53,714 bases of DNA, taken from positions 65,289-119,002 of the forward strand of contig CALVLK010000003.1 of the NCBI GenBank assembly GCA_944337235.1. The letters run 5' to 3'. Positions 33,331-42,901 of the stretch are shown piece by piece; the first letter of the stretch is position 1, and each line of letters starts with the position of its first letter. The notes beneath the pieces were generated by a model that did not search any database, had not been told where the DNA came from, and saw nothing but the letters and a program-made list of their open reading frames with translations. Made by a program: the position numbers and the translations under genes. The DNA comes from an uncultured Clostridia bacterium. GTDB taxonomy: Bacteria; Bacillota; Clostridia; Christensenellales; Borkfalkiaceae.

Positions 33331-35346
33331 TCAGAACATCCCCATGAAGGAAGCCGCAAGCGGGATCGAGAAGGTGAACACCGCGGCGAGCAGGAACACG
33401 ATGGCAGCCACCGTGATGGCGACGGCGGTGACCGCCTTTTCGCCGTTCGAGCGGGCCTCTCCCCTGCCCGCGGCGGCAAGCCCCACAAATGCGAACACAA
33501 AGACGTAGGCAAGCATGATCATGACGGGGCCGCCCTGCGCGAACAGTGCCGCGATCAGAGAGAGGACGAGCCCGCCGAAGAGGATCGCCGCCGCACGGAC
33601 GAAGGCGCGCTCGCTCTTTTCGCGCCCGCCCCTGAAATAGCGGACGATGCGGATGAGCGCAAGCACCATGCCGACCACGCCGATGAGCACGGCGGGCAGG
33701 GCTGCAAACAGCCCGGTCGCCGTCACGGCGTACATATCTCCCGCGCCGCGGAAGGTCTCATACCAGATGCTCCACACCGACTGCGACGCCGAAACGGGGT
33801 TGCTGCCTACAAATCCGCCCGCGAAGGCGTTCCACATGAGCAGGAAGAAGTTCGAAGAGGCGCCGCCTGCAAGATCGGTGTACAATTTTGCATAGGTAAA
33901 GAACATGGGCAGCGTGCCGAGCAGCGACAGGAAGAAGGCCCCGAAGATGAGCAGCACGGCAAAACAGCCCACAGCCGTCCTGTTCTTATAGCGGTATTCC
34001 GATACGACCTTTGCGACCTGTTCCTTTCCGCCCTCATCCTCCGACTGCTCTGCCTCGGCGATCGCCTTGTCCAGGTGATAGCGGCGGGCGCGCATCTGGC
34101 GCACCATGCCTGCGATAAACACTGCGACCACCCCGAGTACGGGGACGACGAAGGCGCCGTTGACGCAGATCGCCGCCGCAGAGAAGAGTGCAGAGAGCGC
34201 AACGGGCATGACCGAGCGCACATTCGCCCCCTTCATGCCGTTGAGCAGGAAGAGCACGGCGCAATAGAGCGCGGCAAGCAGGAAGAATACCCCGATCATG
34301 AGCGGCGTTCCGAGATGCCCGTACACAAGCCCGACCCCCGAGAGCGCATAGGCAAGGGCAAACATGAGCCCGGCGCGATCGCTCTTAAACAGCCTTCTGA
34401 CCAGGCAGAAGCCGATCACAAGCACGCCGAAGGAGGCGAGCATGGGGAAGAAGCGCAGCCCGAAGGGGCTGATGCCGAAGATGAGCGTTCCGAAGGCGAG
34501 CAGCACGCTGCCGAGCGCACTATATACGCGATCGCCCGTAAAGGTATTGTAGGAATAGAAGGAGCCGCCCGCATACATCTCGGAGATGGTGCGCAGCGAA
34601 TAGACCTCCTCTTCGCCGAAGCGGCAGAAGGAAGTCTGCGCAAGCGTGGGGATATGCTGGCTGTCGAGGATCGCCGCAGCGGCGGTGAGCGACGCGCTCC
34701 CCGAGAAAGAATCCGTCTCGCTGTCATAGAGGACAGAATTCTCGTCTACGCTCACGTTGAGCAAGACCGGCGTCTGCTCCTCCTCTGCCAGCGAATGATC
34801 GACGCCGACAAATACGACCTCGTTGATGAGCATGTTCGCGTTGCGCGCGACGAGGCGGTAATAGGAATAGCTGTTGATGCTGTAGCCCGCCTCGCTCCAG
34901 TTGGAGCTCGAAGCGGAGGCCGACACCCAGTTGTACTGCCCGCCCGCAATGGCAGAAGCGGTCTGCCCCTCTTCCACCGCCTCGTATCCGTTGGCGAACA
35001 CGAAGTCGGTATAGGAGGCAAAACTGCTCGTTCCCGCGGTGCCACGCCCCAAGCGCAGCGTCGCCGTCGAACCGATCTCATTATAGATCGCCCCGACGTT
35101 GAGATAGACATCTTTGACATACAGCGTTCCGCCCGAATAGTCCTCGGGTGCGGAGACATGCAAGACGACGCTCGGCGTCACGGCGTCGCCCTCCTGCTGC
35201 GCAGGCAGCTCGAAGGCGCGCCCCGTAGACTGCACCGCCCCTGCGGAGCCGAGCCCGATGACGAGGAACACCGCCGCGACGATGAGGAAGGCGCGCATTG
35301 CGCCCGAGAGGTTGCGAATGAAGTTGGAAAACGTCTTTTTCTTCAT
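33331..35346 (-). CDS. GT-C-type glycosyltransferase-like membrane protein with a discoidin-like domain
   Basis: 671 residues. The order is a hydrophobic N-terminal helix (18-38), an extracellular beta-rich domain of about 55-185 rich in Ser, Tyr and Asn that resembles discoidin (F5/8) domains, then about ten membrane segments. The part after residue 243 (GEEEVYSLRTISEMYAGG, then ALGSVLLAFGTLIFGISPFGLRFF) resembles protein-mannosyltransferase (GT39) proteins with their acidic first loop. It may transfer a sugar from a lipid carrier to a surface acceptor (inference). A hydrophilic loop at about 425-455 is rich in Glu. AGGAAT precedes the ATG. The donor, acceptor and exact family need searching. 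Confidence 0.6.
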   Translation of the reverse strand: MKKKTFSNFIRNLSGAMRAFLIVAAVFLVIGLGSAGAVQSTGRAFELPAQQEGDAVTPSVVLHVSAPEDYSGGTLYVKDVYLNVGAIYNEIGSTATLRLGRGTAGTSSFASYTDFVFANGYEAVEEGQTASAIAGGQYNWVSASASSSNWSEAGYSINSYSYYRLVARNANMLINEVVFVGVDHSLAEEEQTPVLLNVSVDENSVLYDSETDSFSGSASLTAAAAILDSQHIPTLAQTSFCRFGEEEVYSLRTISEMYAGGSFYSYNTFTGDRVYSALGSVLLAFGTLIFGISPFGLRFFPMLASFGVLVIGFCLVRRLFKSDRAGLMFALAYALSGVGLVYGHLGTPLMIGVFFLLAALYCAVLFLLNGMKGANVRSVMPVALSALFSAAAICVNGAFVVPVLGVVAVFIAGMVRQMRARRYHLDKAIAEAEQSEDEGGKEQVAKVVSEYRYKNRTAVGCFAVLLIFGAFFLSLLGTLPMFFTYAKLYTDLAGGASSNFFLLMWNAFAGGFVGSNPVSASQSVWSIWYETFRGAGDMYAVTATGLFAALPAVLIGVVGMVLALIRIVRYFRGGREKSERAFVRAAAILFGGLVLSLIAALFAQGGPVMIMLAYVFVFAFVGLAAAGRGEARSNGEKAVTAVAITVAAIVFLLAAVFTFSIPLAASFMGMF

Positions 35347-35416
35347 AGGTCAGATTCCTTTCTGTCGGCGTTAAGCCGAAAACATTCCTTATTATATTAA
35401 CGGTTCTGTTTTCCCT

Positions 35417-35445
35417 ATTCTAACCGATATGCGGTAAAATGTAAA
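35417..35445 (-). promoter_or_regulatory. Promoter of the GT-C-like gene
   Basis: TTTACA, 17-base spacer, TAGAAT on the minus strand, about 65 bases upstream of the ATG. Confidence 0.6.
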
Positions 35446-35516
35446 CAATTTTTCGGGAAAATTTAAAAATTGCATAAAAACGGCGGATATGCACACTCCG
35501 CCGCCCCGATGTCAAG

Positions 35517-35549
35517 CAAAAACCGACCTGTCGCAAAAGCAGGTCGGTT
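35517..35549 (-). terminator. Terminator of rplS
   Basis: AACCGACCTG (35521-35530) pairs with CAGGTCGGTT (35540-35549), followed on the minus strand by TTTTT. Confidence 0.85.
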
Positions 35550-35554
35550 TCTTC

Positions 35555-35899
35555 TCACTTGAGTTCCTTGATCTTGGCAGCCTTGCCCGTGCGTCCTCTC
35601 AGATAGTAGAGCTTTGCCCTTCTCACCTTGCCTGCCCTGACAACATTGACATAAGCCACCTTGGGGGAGTGCAGGGGGAAGCAGCGCTCTACGCCGACGC
35701 CGAAGGAAAGCCTTCTCACCGTGAAGCTTTCGCGGATGCCGCCGTGCTTCTTTGCGATCACGACGCCCTCGAAGTTCTGGATCCTTTCCTTGCCGCCTTC
35801 GATGATCCTGTAGCCGACGCGGACGGTATCGCCCACCTTAAATGCGGGGACCTCCGTCTTCATGCCTTCCTTTTCGATCGCCTCGATTAAAGCGTTCAT
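35555..35899 (-). CDS. rplS: 50S ribosomal protein L19
   Basis: A 114-residue ribosomal protein at the 30S-50S interface. Typical sequence runs are [56 protein letters not shown] and [19 protein letters not shown] chose the ATG at 35899 with GGAGGT upstream rather than the one five codons earlier. It is transcribed alone with its own promoter, a leader hairpin and a terminator. The usual partners rimM and trmD are not beside it. Confidence 0.98.
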   Translation of the reverse strand: MNALIEAIEKEGMKTEVPAFKVGDTVRVGYRIIEGGKERIQNFEGVVIAKKHGGIRESFTVRRLSFGVGVERCFPLHSPKVAYVNVVRAGKVRRAKLYYLRGRTGKAAKIKELK

Positions 35900-35918
35900 A
35901 CGTTTTACCTCCATTTGA

Positions 35919-35961
35919 GGCGTTCATTCCCGTGCTGTCTGCAAAGCGGCAGAGGAACGCC
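35919..35961 (-). promoter_or_regulatory. Leader hairpin of rplS (L19 leader-like)
   Basis: GGCGTTC pairs with GAACGCC, with CTGC/GCAG pairing inside. It fills the leader between the promoter and the ribosome binding site. L19 leaders of Bacillota that may bind L19 protein sit at exactly this place; identity with that family is inference. Confidence 0.5.
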
Positions 35962-35976
35962 CGAAGTCACCTGTCC

Positions 35977-36005
35977 ATTATAACGGAAAAAAAGGCAAAA
36001 GGCAA
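35977..36005 (-). promoter_or_regulatory. Promoter of rplS
   Basis: TTGCCT, 17-base spacer, TATAAT on the minus strand. Confidence 0.65.
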
Positions 36006-36023
36006 CCGTTTTTCGCGGCTTTT

Positions 36024-37262
36024 TTAATTTTTTTCGTCATTTTGGGGCTCTTCCTCGGGCAAAACCACCCCCTGCACGGCGGCATAGCGGTCTGCGCGGA
36101 TGCGTTTGCGCAGCACCAGCCGCCCCGCCCCGTCGTACTTGTTCAGGTAGCTTTCGCTGCGCAGCCCCTCCCGCGCGCGGCGCAGCGGGATATCCTCCCC
36201 CGCCTGCAGCACATGCGGCGGCGGGGGCGCAAGGCGCTCGAGTACGACGCTCTCCGTGCGGTAGGTATAGCCGTCCGGCAGCCCGCAGACGATGAAGGTG
36301 AGCGTCTCCTTTCCCACCTTTCCGAGCAGATAGACGGGCGTATCGTAGGGGTTGTACAGCTTAAGATCGCTCGCCTCCGACACCATCGCATCGAGCGAGG
36401 GCTGCGTATACCCCACGGCGAGCGAATGCGGATGACTTTCAAGGACGGTAAGCCCCGCCTGCAGCGCGGCGCAAAACAGCGTTGTGCTCACCTGACACAC
36501 CCCGCCGCCGATGCCCGGGACAAATTCGCCGTTGAGGATGACGGGCGCGCTCAGGTACCCGTTCGCCGCGTTGCGTTTGCCCACTGCCTCGTTGAAGGAA
36601 AAGGTCCCCTTGGGCGGGATGACGCTGCCGATGATATGCGCCGCCGCCAGGACTAGATTATGCTTCCGCGGTGCGTTGCTCCCGTCGAAATTTGTGGAAT
36701 AACGCGAAAGTTCCCGCGTGCGCGCGCGCAGCTGTGCCTCCGTGATCTCAGGCGAAAGCACGCTCCCCGTAAGCGTGACGCGCTCTCCGCCCCCTTCGAG
36801 CGCGGCGGAGACATCCCGCTTCAACTGCTCGTACCGGCAGGAAAATCCTGCCTGTTCGGGGGAATATTCAAAGCCGTCCGCACCGAAATACAGCGCGGCG
36901 TTCACCGGCTCATGTGCGCATTCCCTGCATACGTCCATGAGTTTTTCTTCCATATCCACCCATATGCGCACGGGTTCGCGGCGGATATCTTCGCCGCGCT
37001 TTGCCCGCCGCAGCAGGCGGGGAAGATCGTCGAAACAGGACAGCTCTTCGCTGACATCGATGTCGCCCGCAGGCGTGCCGATGACAAGGGGCGCGGGCTG
37101 CAGCGGCGCGCATATGCGCACGCGGCGCTCCGCCTCTGCATAGGAGAGTCCCCCGACGTCGACCCCGTCCACCGTGACACCCGCAGACACCCTGCCCATC
37201 GCCCCCATTGAAAAGAGGCACCCCGTGAGCAGGAGTGCCGCAAGCAAGATCTTCTTCCTCAT
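36024..37262 (-). CDS. VanW-family exported protein
   Basis: A 412-residue protein with a signal sequence (hydrophobic 5-26, LLLTGCLFSMGAM; a weak lipobox LTGC is present). Residues about 28-180 contain two peptidoglycan-binding-4 style repeats (VTVDGVDVGGLSYAEAERRV). The VanW domain covers about 190-320 (YSTNFDGSNAPRKHNLVLAA, PPKGTFSFNEAVGKRNAANGY, GIGGGVCQVSTTLFCAAL, HPHSLAVGYTQPSLDAMV). A G5-like C-terminal part follows. VanW proteins are found in some vancomycin-resistance clusters but are widespread in Bacillota; the biochemical role is unknown, so no resistance is implied. AGGG precedes the ATG. Confidence 0.9.
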   Translation of the reverse strand: MRKKILLAALLLTGCLFSMGAMGRVSAGVTVDGVDVGGLSYAEAERRVRICAPLQPAPLVIGTPAGDIDVSEELSCFDDLPRLLRRAKRGEDIRREPVRIWVDMEEKLMDVCRECAHEPVNAALYFGADGFEYSPEQAGFSCRYEQLKRDVSAALEGGGERVTLTGSVLSPEITEAQLRARTRELSRYSTNFDGSNAPRKHNLVLAAAHIIGSVIPPKGTFSFNEAVGKRNAANGYLSAPVILNGEFVPGIGGGVCQVSTTLFCAALQAGLTVLESHPHSLAVGYTQPSLDAMVSEASDLKLYNPYDTPVYLLGKVGKETLTFIVCGLPDGYTYRTESVVLERLAPPPPHVLQAGEDIPLRRAREGLRSESYLNKYDGAGRLVLRKRIRADRYAAVQGVVLPEEEPQNDEKN

Positions 37263-37334
37263 TTGCCCTCCCGCGCCAGACCGTACCTGTCAACGTACAC
37301 AGTATGCGGCGGCACGGAAGGTTTTATGCCAATA

Positions 37335-38186
37335 TCATGGATACATTTTTCCTGCAAGAAAGGGCGCAAAGCGCGCAAGCAGCGCCTCATCGGGCACAAA
37401 CGGCGGGGCGCCCACACTGCGGCGGCGTCTGTCCTCAGCGTGAAAATCCGATCCGCCCGTGACGAGCAGCCCGCGCGCCCCCGCGTACTGCGCAAACTGG
37501 GCCTGCTGCTGCGGCGTATGGTCTGAATGCACGGCCTCGACCGCGTCCAATCCCCCCTCCGCAAGCGCATCCATGAGCGCGAGGCGCGCCTCGTCCGCCA
37601 ACGTGATGCGCCCGGGATGCGCCAGCGAGGCGACGCCGCCCGTCGCATGGATGATATCGATCGCATCCTGCGGGGTGGGCCGCCCGTATCCGGAATGACA
37701 GGGCTTGCCCGGTGCGAAATACTCCATATACAGTTCGCCCGCGTCGCAGCCCAGCCGCGCAGCGAACGCCTGCACGACGTGCATCGTATGCAGGGGCGTC
37801 TGCTTCTTCTGATGATATGCCTCCGCATCTGCCGCCGTGAGATGCTGCGAAAAGAGCCTGTTGCCCGCGGCGATCATTTCCTCCGCGCGCACGGCGGCGC
37901 TTTGCCGGCGTATTTGCAGGAACGCCTCGTATTCCTTCCCCGCACGGCAGCCGTAGCCGAGAACGTGCACCTTGACCGTACCCGCATAGGCGGAGACCTC
38001 CCACCCGCACACGCAGGCAACGCCCGCCGCCAGCGCGGCCGCGCGCTTTTCTTCCCAGCCCTCGAGGCTGTCGTGGTCGGTCATGGCGATCAGCGAAAGC
38101 CCGGCCGCTGCCGCACGGCGGGCGATCTCCCCGGGCGTACAGGCGCCGTCGGAGTAGACGGTATGGATATGCAGATCTGCTCTCAT
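37335..38186 (-). CDS. PHP-domain phosphoesterase
   Basis: A 283-residue PHP-fold metal-dependent phosphoesterase, probably of the YciV/RNase AM type that acts on 3',5'-nucleoside bisphosphates or RNA 5' ends. The metal-binding residues are visible: RADLHIHTVYSDG (H6, H8), LSLIAMTDHDSLEG, VCGWEVSA, ASLAHPGR and VTGGSDFHAED. The ATG at 38186 overlaps the recF stop as ATGA, so it is translationally coupled to recF, which is unusual. The longer reading frame extends uselessly into recF. The exact substrate is not settled. Confidence 0.88.
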   Translation of the reverse strand: MRADLHIHTVYSDGACTPGEIARRAAAAGLSLIAMTDHDSLEGWEEKRAAALAAGVACVCGWEVSAYAGTVKVHVLGYGCRAGKEYEAFLQIRRQSAAVRAEEMIAAGNRLFSQHLTAADAEAYHQKKQTPLHTMHVVQAFAARLGCDAGELYMEYFAPGKPCHSGYGRPTPQDAIDIIHATGGVASLAHPGRITLADEARLALMDALAEGGLDAVEAVHSDHTPQQQAQFAQYAGARGLLVTGGSDFHAEDRRRRSVGAPPFVPDEALLARFAPFLAGKMYP

Positions 38187-39268
38187 CGTACGATCTTCCC
38201 TCCCCGAATGGTAATCTTGTTGGCATCTTTGCCGTAGAGTACCCGCTCGGCGTGCGTGCAGGTGATGATACATTGCAGCGAATTTGCGCGCTGAAGCAGC
38301 TTTTTGCGCCGCGTGAGGTCGAGCTCGCTCATCACATCGTCCAGAATGAGCACGGGCGGCTCCCCGGCGAGCTGTTTGAAGATCTCGACCTCGGCAAGTT
38401 TGAGGGCAAGTGCCGCCGTGCGCATCTGCCCCTGCGAGGCATACCCGCGCGCGTCCGCTCCCCCGATCGCGATCCTGATATCGTCGCGGTGCGGGCCAAC
38501 CGTCGTGAATCCGAAGCGCAGATCGCGTTCGTGGGCCTGCGCAAGCTGCTCCGAAAGCACGCGCGCGATCTCCGCCTCTTCCTCGGGATAATCGGCGTCG
38601 AAACCGAGCTTCATCCCCTCCTGCCCGTCCGAGAGGAAGAGATATGCCTCCTCGGCGAGCGGAGAGAGACGGGTGAGATATTCCCTCCTCCTGCGGATGA
38701 TGACGGCGGCATAGCGCGCGAGCTGTTCGTCCCATACGGGGAGCGTTTCGAGCACCATGCCCACGTCGCGCTCCTTGAGCAGCTTGTTGCGCTGATCGAG
38801 GATCCTGTTATAGCGCAACAGGGCGCGCGCATAGTCGCGGCTGGTCTGCGAGATGGAGAGGTTGAGAAAGCGCCTGCGCTCGTCCGGGCCGTCCTGGATG
38901 AGGCGCAGCTCCCCCGGGGAGAAGAACACGCTGTTCAGGTTGCCGAGCAGATCCACCGCCCGTGCGATGCGCGCCCCGTTGAGGCGCAGCTCGCGCCTGT
39001 TTTCAAAGATATCCGCCTCGAGCGTGAGCGTGCCGTAGCGGGAGAGCACCTCGGCGCGCACGGAGGCGCAGCTTTCGCCCATGCGGATGAGCTGGCGGTC
39101 GTGGCGGATGCGTAGGGAGGAGCCGGTGCAGAGATAATACACCGCCTCGGCGCAGTTGGTCTTGCCCTGGCCGTTTTTGCCCATGAGCACGTTCAATCCG
39201 TCGGAAAAGCAAAACGTCTCGTCGACGTAGTTTCTGAAGTTATGCAGCGTCAGGTTTTTGATGATCAT
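38183..39268 (-). CDS. recF: DNA replication/repair protein RecF
   Basis: A 361-residue SMC-like ATPase that, with RecO and RecR, loads RecA at single-strand gaps. Walker A is LMGKNGQGKTN (28-38), the ABC signature-like segment is YASQGQMRTAALALKLAEVE, and Walker B is PVLILDDVMSELD. The N-terminal MIIKNLTLHNFRNY is typical. There is no good ribosome binding site. It is divergent from dnaA over 143 bases. In most bacteria recF follows dnaN and runs the same way as dnaA, so this arrangement is rearranged. Confidence 0.95.
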   Translation of the reverse strand: MIIKNLTLHNFRNYVDETFCFSDGLNVLMGKNGQGKTNCAEAVYYLCTGSSLRIRHDRQLIRMGESCASVRAEVLSRYGTLTLEADIFENRRELRLNGARIARAVDLLGNLNSVFFSPGELRLIQDGPDERRRFLNLSISQTSRDYARALLRYNRILDQRNKLLKERDVGMVLETLPVWDEQLARYAAVIIRRRREYLTRLSPLAEEAYLFLSDGQEGMKLGFDADYPEEEAEIARVLSEQLAQAHERDLRFGFTTVGPHRDDIRIAIGGADARGYASQGQMRTAALALKLAEVEIFKQLAGEPPVLILDDVMSELDLTRRKKLLQRANSLQCIITCTHAERVLYGKDANKITIRGGKIVR

Positions 39269-39411
39269 AACAGTTTTTTTCCGAAAAACACTTTCTTTTT
39301 GTGCGGATTTGTACTATAATCAAATATATCCTGTGTGTATATCGCCTTTGACATACCACCCAAGTATTATAGCAGAAAAAAGACAAAATAGAAAGTGATT
39401 GAGGGGTCAAA
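39269..39411. other. recF-dnaA divergent intergenic region
   Basis: 143 AT-rich bases with TATAAT-like hexamers on both strands (plus strand 39315, minus strand 39366) but weak -35 elements. One partial DnaA-box-like sequence (TGTGTATAT near 39334) is seen. A cluster of TTATCCACA boxes, as expected of oriC, is absent. Confidence 0.5.
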
Positions 39412-40758
39412 ATGCCGGAATCCAGCCAACTTGAATTATTGTGGAACAAGATCGCGGAGCGCGTTCAGCAGATCGTCTCCAAGATCTCGTACGATACCTT
39501 TTTTGAACATCTTATCCCTGTGGATATCATCAACAAAAAGATCGTGCTGCAGGCGGAGACCGACCTCACGGCGAGCGTGATCATGAAGAGCCATGCAGAC
39601 CGGCTGCGGCAGGCGATCGTTTCGGCAGACGTCGGCCTGACGGACTTTATCCTCGTCGTGGAAGGGAGCGAGATCTATACGCTGAACGAGCAACCCGACG
39701 CCGTGCTTGAAAGCACCGTCGTGCTCGACAAGCGCTATACCTTCGACTCCTTCGTGGTGGGGACCTCGAATAAGTTTGTCTTTGCCGCCGCCAAATCCGT
39801 CGCCGAATCCCCGGGCGAAAACTTCAACCCGCTGTACATCTACGGCGGCACGGGGCTGGGCAAGACGCACCTGATGCAGGCGATCGCAAACAGCATCATC
39901 GAAAAGAAGCCGTCGCTGCGCGTCATCTACACCACGAGCGAGACCTTCCTCAACGAATATGTCGACAGCATCGCCCGCCGCGGTTCGGGCAGAGACAACG
40001 AGGCGCGCTTCCGCAACCGCTACCGCAACGTGGACGTACTGCTCATCGACGACATTCAGTTCTGGGCAGGCAAGCGCGGCGTGCAGGAGGTGTTCTTTCA
40101 CACCTTCAACGAGCTGTTCTCGCAGAACAAGCAGATCGTCATCTCGTCGGACTGCCCCGCCAAGGAGCTTACCACGCTGGAGGAGCGCCTGCGCACCCGC
40201 TTTGAGGGCGGCCTCATCGCAGACATCCAGCCGCCTGACCTCGAGACCAAGATCGCCATCCTCAAACGCAAGGCGCTCGAAAAGAAATACGTCATCCCCG
40301 ACGACGTTCTCGCCTTCCTCGCCAAGAATACGGACAACAACGTCCGCACGCTCGAGGGGCGGCTGAATACCGTCATCTTTGCGAGCAAGCTGCACGAGGA
40401 GAAGATCACCTTGGAGCTTGCCGCCAACGCCCTGCGCGAGAGCATCTCCGATTCGGACGTGCAGGAGGAGCTGACGCCGGAGGGCATTCTGCGGGCAACC
40501 TGCCAGCACTTCTCCGTTCCGGAAAACGAGGTGACGGGCAAGAGCAAGCGGCAGGAGATCGTACGGGCGCGGCAGGTGTGCATCTATCTGATGTGCGACA
40601 TGCTTGCCCTGCCCCTGGTGACCGTGGGCAAGATCATGGGCGGCAGGGATCATGCGACCATCATCTACTCGCGCGACAAGGTGGCGGACCTGATGAAGGT
40701 GAGCGACAACATGCTCAAAGACGTCACGGACATCCGCAGCGCCATATTAAAACAATGA
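39412..40758 (+). CDS. dnaA: Chromosomal replication initiator DnaA
   Basis: 448 residues with the four DnaA domains. Domain I (about 1-75) is [25 protein letters not shown] short linker follows. The AAA+ domain III has Walker [11 protein letters not shown] (144-153) and Walker [13 protein letters not shown] near 210-221. DNA-binding domain IV is at the C-terminus with the signature [15 protein letters not shown]. It opens the origin by binding DnaA boxes. GAGGGG precedes the ATG. mnmG follows, not dnaN, which is unusual. Confidence 0.98.
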   Translation: MPESSQLELLWNKIAERVQQIVSKISYDTFFEHLIPVDIINKKIVLQAETDLTASVIMKSHADRLRQAIVSADVGLTDFILVVEGSEIYTLNEQPDAVLESTVVLDKRYTFDSFVVGTSNKFVFAAAKSVAESPGENFNPLYIYGGTGLGKTHLMQAIANSIIEKKPSLRVIYTTSETFLNEYVDSIARRGSGRDNEARFRNRYRNVDVLLIDDIQFWAGKRGVQEVFFHTFNELFSQNKQIVISSDCPAKELTTLEERLRTRFEGGLIADIQPPDLETKIAILKRKALEKKYVIPDDVLAFLAKNTDNNVRTLEGRLNTVIFASKLHEEKITLELAANALRESISDSDVQEELTPEGILRATCQHFSVPENEVTGKSKRQEIVRARQVCIYLMCDMLALPLVTVGKIMGGRDHATIIYSRDKVADLMKVSDNMLKDVTDIRSAILKQ

Positions 40759-40763
40759 CAGGG

Positions 40764-40794
40764 CAAGGGCATACCCGACGCGGGTATGCCCTTG
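40764..40794 (+). other. Strong hairpin between dnaA and mnmG
   Basis: CAAGGGCATACCC pairs perfectly over 13 bases with GGGTATGCCCTTG around a GACGC loop. No T-tract follows, so it is not a normal terminator. It may be an mRNA-processing or stability element, or a weak terminator in front of mnmG. Confidence 0.7.
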
Positions 40795-40813
40795 TAACGG
40801 GAACAACATTGCC

Positions 40814-42676
40814 ATGAATACATTTTCCGAAGGGACATACGACGCCGTCGTCATCGGGGCGGGACATGCCGGCTGCGAGGCCGCCCTCGCCCTTGCCAAA
40901 ACGGGCTGCGAGACGGTCATGCTTACGCTCAATTTAGACAGCATCGGCTTCATGCCCTGCAACCCCTCCGTCGGCGGCACGGCGAAAGGGCACCTTGTGC
41001 GCGAGATCGACGCGCTGGGCGGCGAAATGGGAATCATTGCCGACAAGACGGCGCTGCAATACCGCATGCTGAACGCGGGAAAGGGCGCCGCCGTGCAATC
41101 GCTGCGCGCACAGACGGACAAGAACGCCTACCACCGCGAGATGAAGCGCGTGCTCGAACACACGCCGCACCTGCGCATTGTGCAGGGAGAGGCGGCCGAG
41201 ATCCTCGTCTGCGACGGGCGGGTGACGGGCGTCGTGACCACATACGGCGGCGTATTTTCCTGCCGCGCTGCGATCGTGGCGACGGGGGTATACCTGAATG
41301 CGCGCACGATCACAGGCGACGTCATTGCAGAGGCCGGCCCCAACGGCTTTGCGCGCGCCACGCGCCTCACGCAGAATCTCATCGACCTCGGCTACAGCGT
41401 GCGCCGTTTCAAGACGGGAACGCCCGCGCGCGTGGACGGCCGCACGGTGGATACCGCCGGGCTTACGCCGCAGCCGGGGGAAGAGGTATACCCCTTCTCC
41501 TTCCTGACCGAGCGGGTGCCGCCCGTCGCCGAGCAGGCATGCTGTTACCTCACCTATACCAACCAGAAGACGCACGCGCTCATCCTGGAAAACCTCGACC
41601 GCGCCCCCCTGTACAACGGCGTCATCTCGTCGACGGGCCCCCGATACTGCCCCTCCATCGAGACGAAGGTAGTGCGCTTCCGCGACAAGGAGCGGCATCA
41701 GCTTTTTCTGGAACCGGAGGGGGCGGACACAACGGAGATCTATGTGCAGGGGCTTTCCACCTCGCTGCCGCACGACCTGCAAAAGGAGATGTACCGCACG
41801 ATCAAGGGGCTGGAACACTGCGAACTCGTGCGCTATGCCTATGCCATCGAATACGACTGCATCGACCCGCTCGACGTGCTCCCCACGCTGGAATTCAAGA
41901 AGGTAAAGGGGCTGTACACGGCGGGGCAGATCAACGGCACGAGCGGCTATGAAGAGGCGGCGGCGCAGGGGCTGATCGCGGGGTTGAACGCCTCGCTTGC
42001 GATCCGTTCGCTGCCCCCCCTCATCCTGCGCAGAGATCAGGCGTATATCGGCGTGCTCATCGACGACCTCGTCACCAAGGGCACGGACGAGCCGTACCGC
42101 ATGATGACCTCGCGCGCGGAATTTAGGCTGTACCTCAGGCAGGACAACGCCGACCTGCGCCTGAGCGAGATCGGGCGCGCCTGCGGCCTGGTGGATGACG
42201 TGCGCTATGCCCGTTTCCTGCGGCGCAAGGAGCTGCGCGACGAGACGCTTACCCTGCTCAACGGGCGGGCGGAACAGAAGACGGCGGAAAGCGTCCTTGC
42301 CGAGCGGGGTGAGACGCTCATGCGCGGTGTGACCTATGCCGACCTCATCCGCCGCGGCGTCCCCGCCGCCCGCCTCTGCGCCGCGTTCGGCATCCTTACG
42401 GACGTTCCGAAGGATATTCTGCTCTCCGCCGAGACAGAGATCCGCTACGAGGGCTATCTGAAAAACAGCATGCGCGAGATCGCCAGGGCGCGCAGCATGG
42501 AGGAAAAACCGCTGCCCGCCGACATTGACTATGCGAAGATCGCGGGGCTGAGATTGGAGGCGCGCGAAAAGCTCGAGCGCATCCGCCCCCTCAACCTGGG
42601 GCAGGCGGAGCGCATTTCGGGCGTAAATCCCGCCGATATCGCCGTGCTCATGATCTATCTGAGCCTGCAACACTGA
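40814..42676 (+). CDS. mnmG: tRNA uridine-34 5-carboxymethylaminomethyl modification enzyme MnmG
   Basis: A 620-residue FAD protein that, with the GTPase MnmE, makes cmnm5U34 on several tRNAs. Marks are [18 protein letters not shown] (FAD), [61 protein letters not shown] and the C-terminal [18 protein letters not shown]. The start codon has no clear ribosome binding site (only GGGAA 13 bases away) and lies 20 bases after the dnaA-mnmG hairpin. MnmE is not in the window; it is often near oriC in Bacillota. Confidence 0.97.
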   Translation: MNTFSEGTYDAVVIGAGHAGCEAALALAKTGCETVMLTLNLDSIGFMPCNPSVGGTAKGHLVREIDALGGEMGIIADKTALQYRMLNAGKGAAVQSLRAQTDKNAYHREMKRVLEHTPHLRIVQGEAAEILVCDGRVTGVVTTYGGVFSCRAAIVATGVYLNARTITGDVIAEAGPNGFARATRLTQNLIDLGYSVRRFKTGTPARVDGRTVDTAGLTPQPGEEVYPFSFLTERVPPVAEQACCYLTYTNQKTHALILENLDRAPLYNGVISSTGPRYCPSIETKVVRFRDKERHQLFLEPEGADTTEIYVQGLSTSLPHDLQKEMYRTIKGLEHCELVRYAYAIEYDCIDPLDVLPTLEFKKVKGLYTAGQINGTSGYEEAAAQGLIAGLNASLAIRSLPPLILRRDQAYIGVLIDDLVTKGTDEPYRMMTSRAEFRLYLRQDNADLRLSEIGRACGLVDDVRYARFLRRKELRDETLTLLNGRAEQKTAESVLAERGETLMRGVTYADLIRRGVPAARLCAAFGILTDVPKDILLSAETEIRYEGYLKNSMREIARARSMEEKPLPADIDYAKIAGLRLEAREKLERIRPLNLGQAERISGVNPADIAVLMIYLSLQH

Positions 42677-42687
42677 CCTGTTTTTCG

Positions 42688-42712
42688 TCGCCGCGGGGGT
42701 ATCCCGCGGCGA
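42688..42712 (+). terminator. Hairpin after mnmG, probable terminator
   Basis: TCGCCGCGGG pairs with CCCGCGGCGA over 10 bases, followed by AATTGTAATAATTTTG, a poor T-tract. Confidence 0.5.
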
Positions 42713-42724
42713 ATTGTAATAATT

Positions 42725-42753
42725 TTGTCACGATTTTGTAAAAAATTTATACA
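42725..42753 (+). promoter_or_regulatory. Promoter of the pit-DUF47 operon
   Basis: TTGTCA, 17-base spacer, TATACA on the plus strand. A second candidate (TTGGAG, 17 bases, TAAAAT, about 42794-42822) lies closer to the gene. An eight-base GCCCGATT/AATCGGGC hairpin lies between them in the leader. Confidence 0.45.
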
Positions 42754-42901
42754 CTTTTGAGCGACTTTCTCGTCTGTTTCCGCCCGATTCGTTTGGAGAA
42801 TCGGGCAAAATATGTTAAAATGGAGATATACAAGGCGAGGCAGCTGCCAAACGCGGCAGGTCCCGCACGCCGTACATAAGGATGACTAAGAACAACCGCA
42901 T

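Noticed and set aside
30782-33508. Long plus-strand open frame of 908 codons
   Set aside because: Antisense to dprA and comM; no domain, no promoter.
36024-37262. VanW protein plus ddl read as a vancomycin-resistance locus
   Set aside because: The two genes are 23 kb apart, VanW proteins are common in susceptible Bacillota, the ligase keeps Ddl-type motifs, and no vanH, vanX, vanR or vanS is present.
42754-42762. TTATACACT near 42747 as a DnaA box
   Set aside because: One mismatch to the box, isolated, and it overlaps the -10 region of the pit promoter. A single site does not make an origin.
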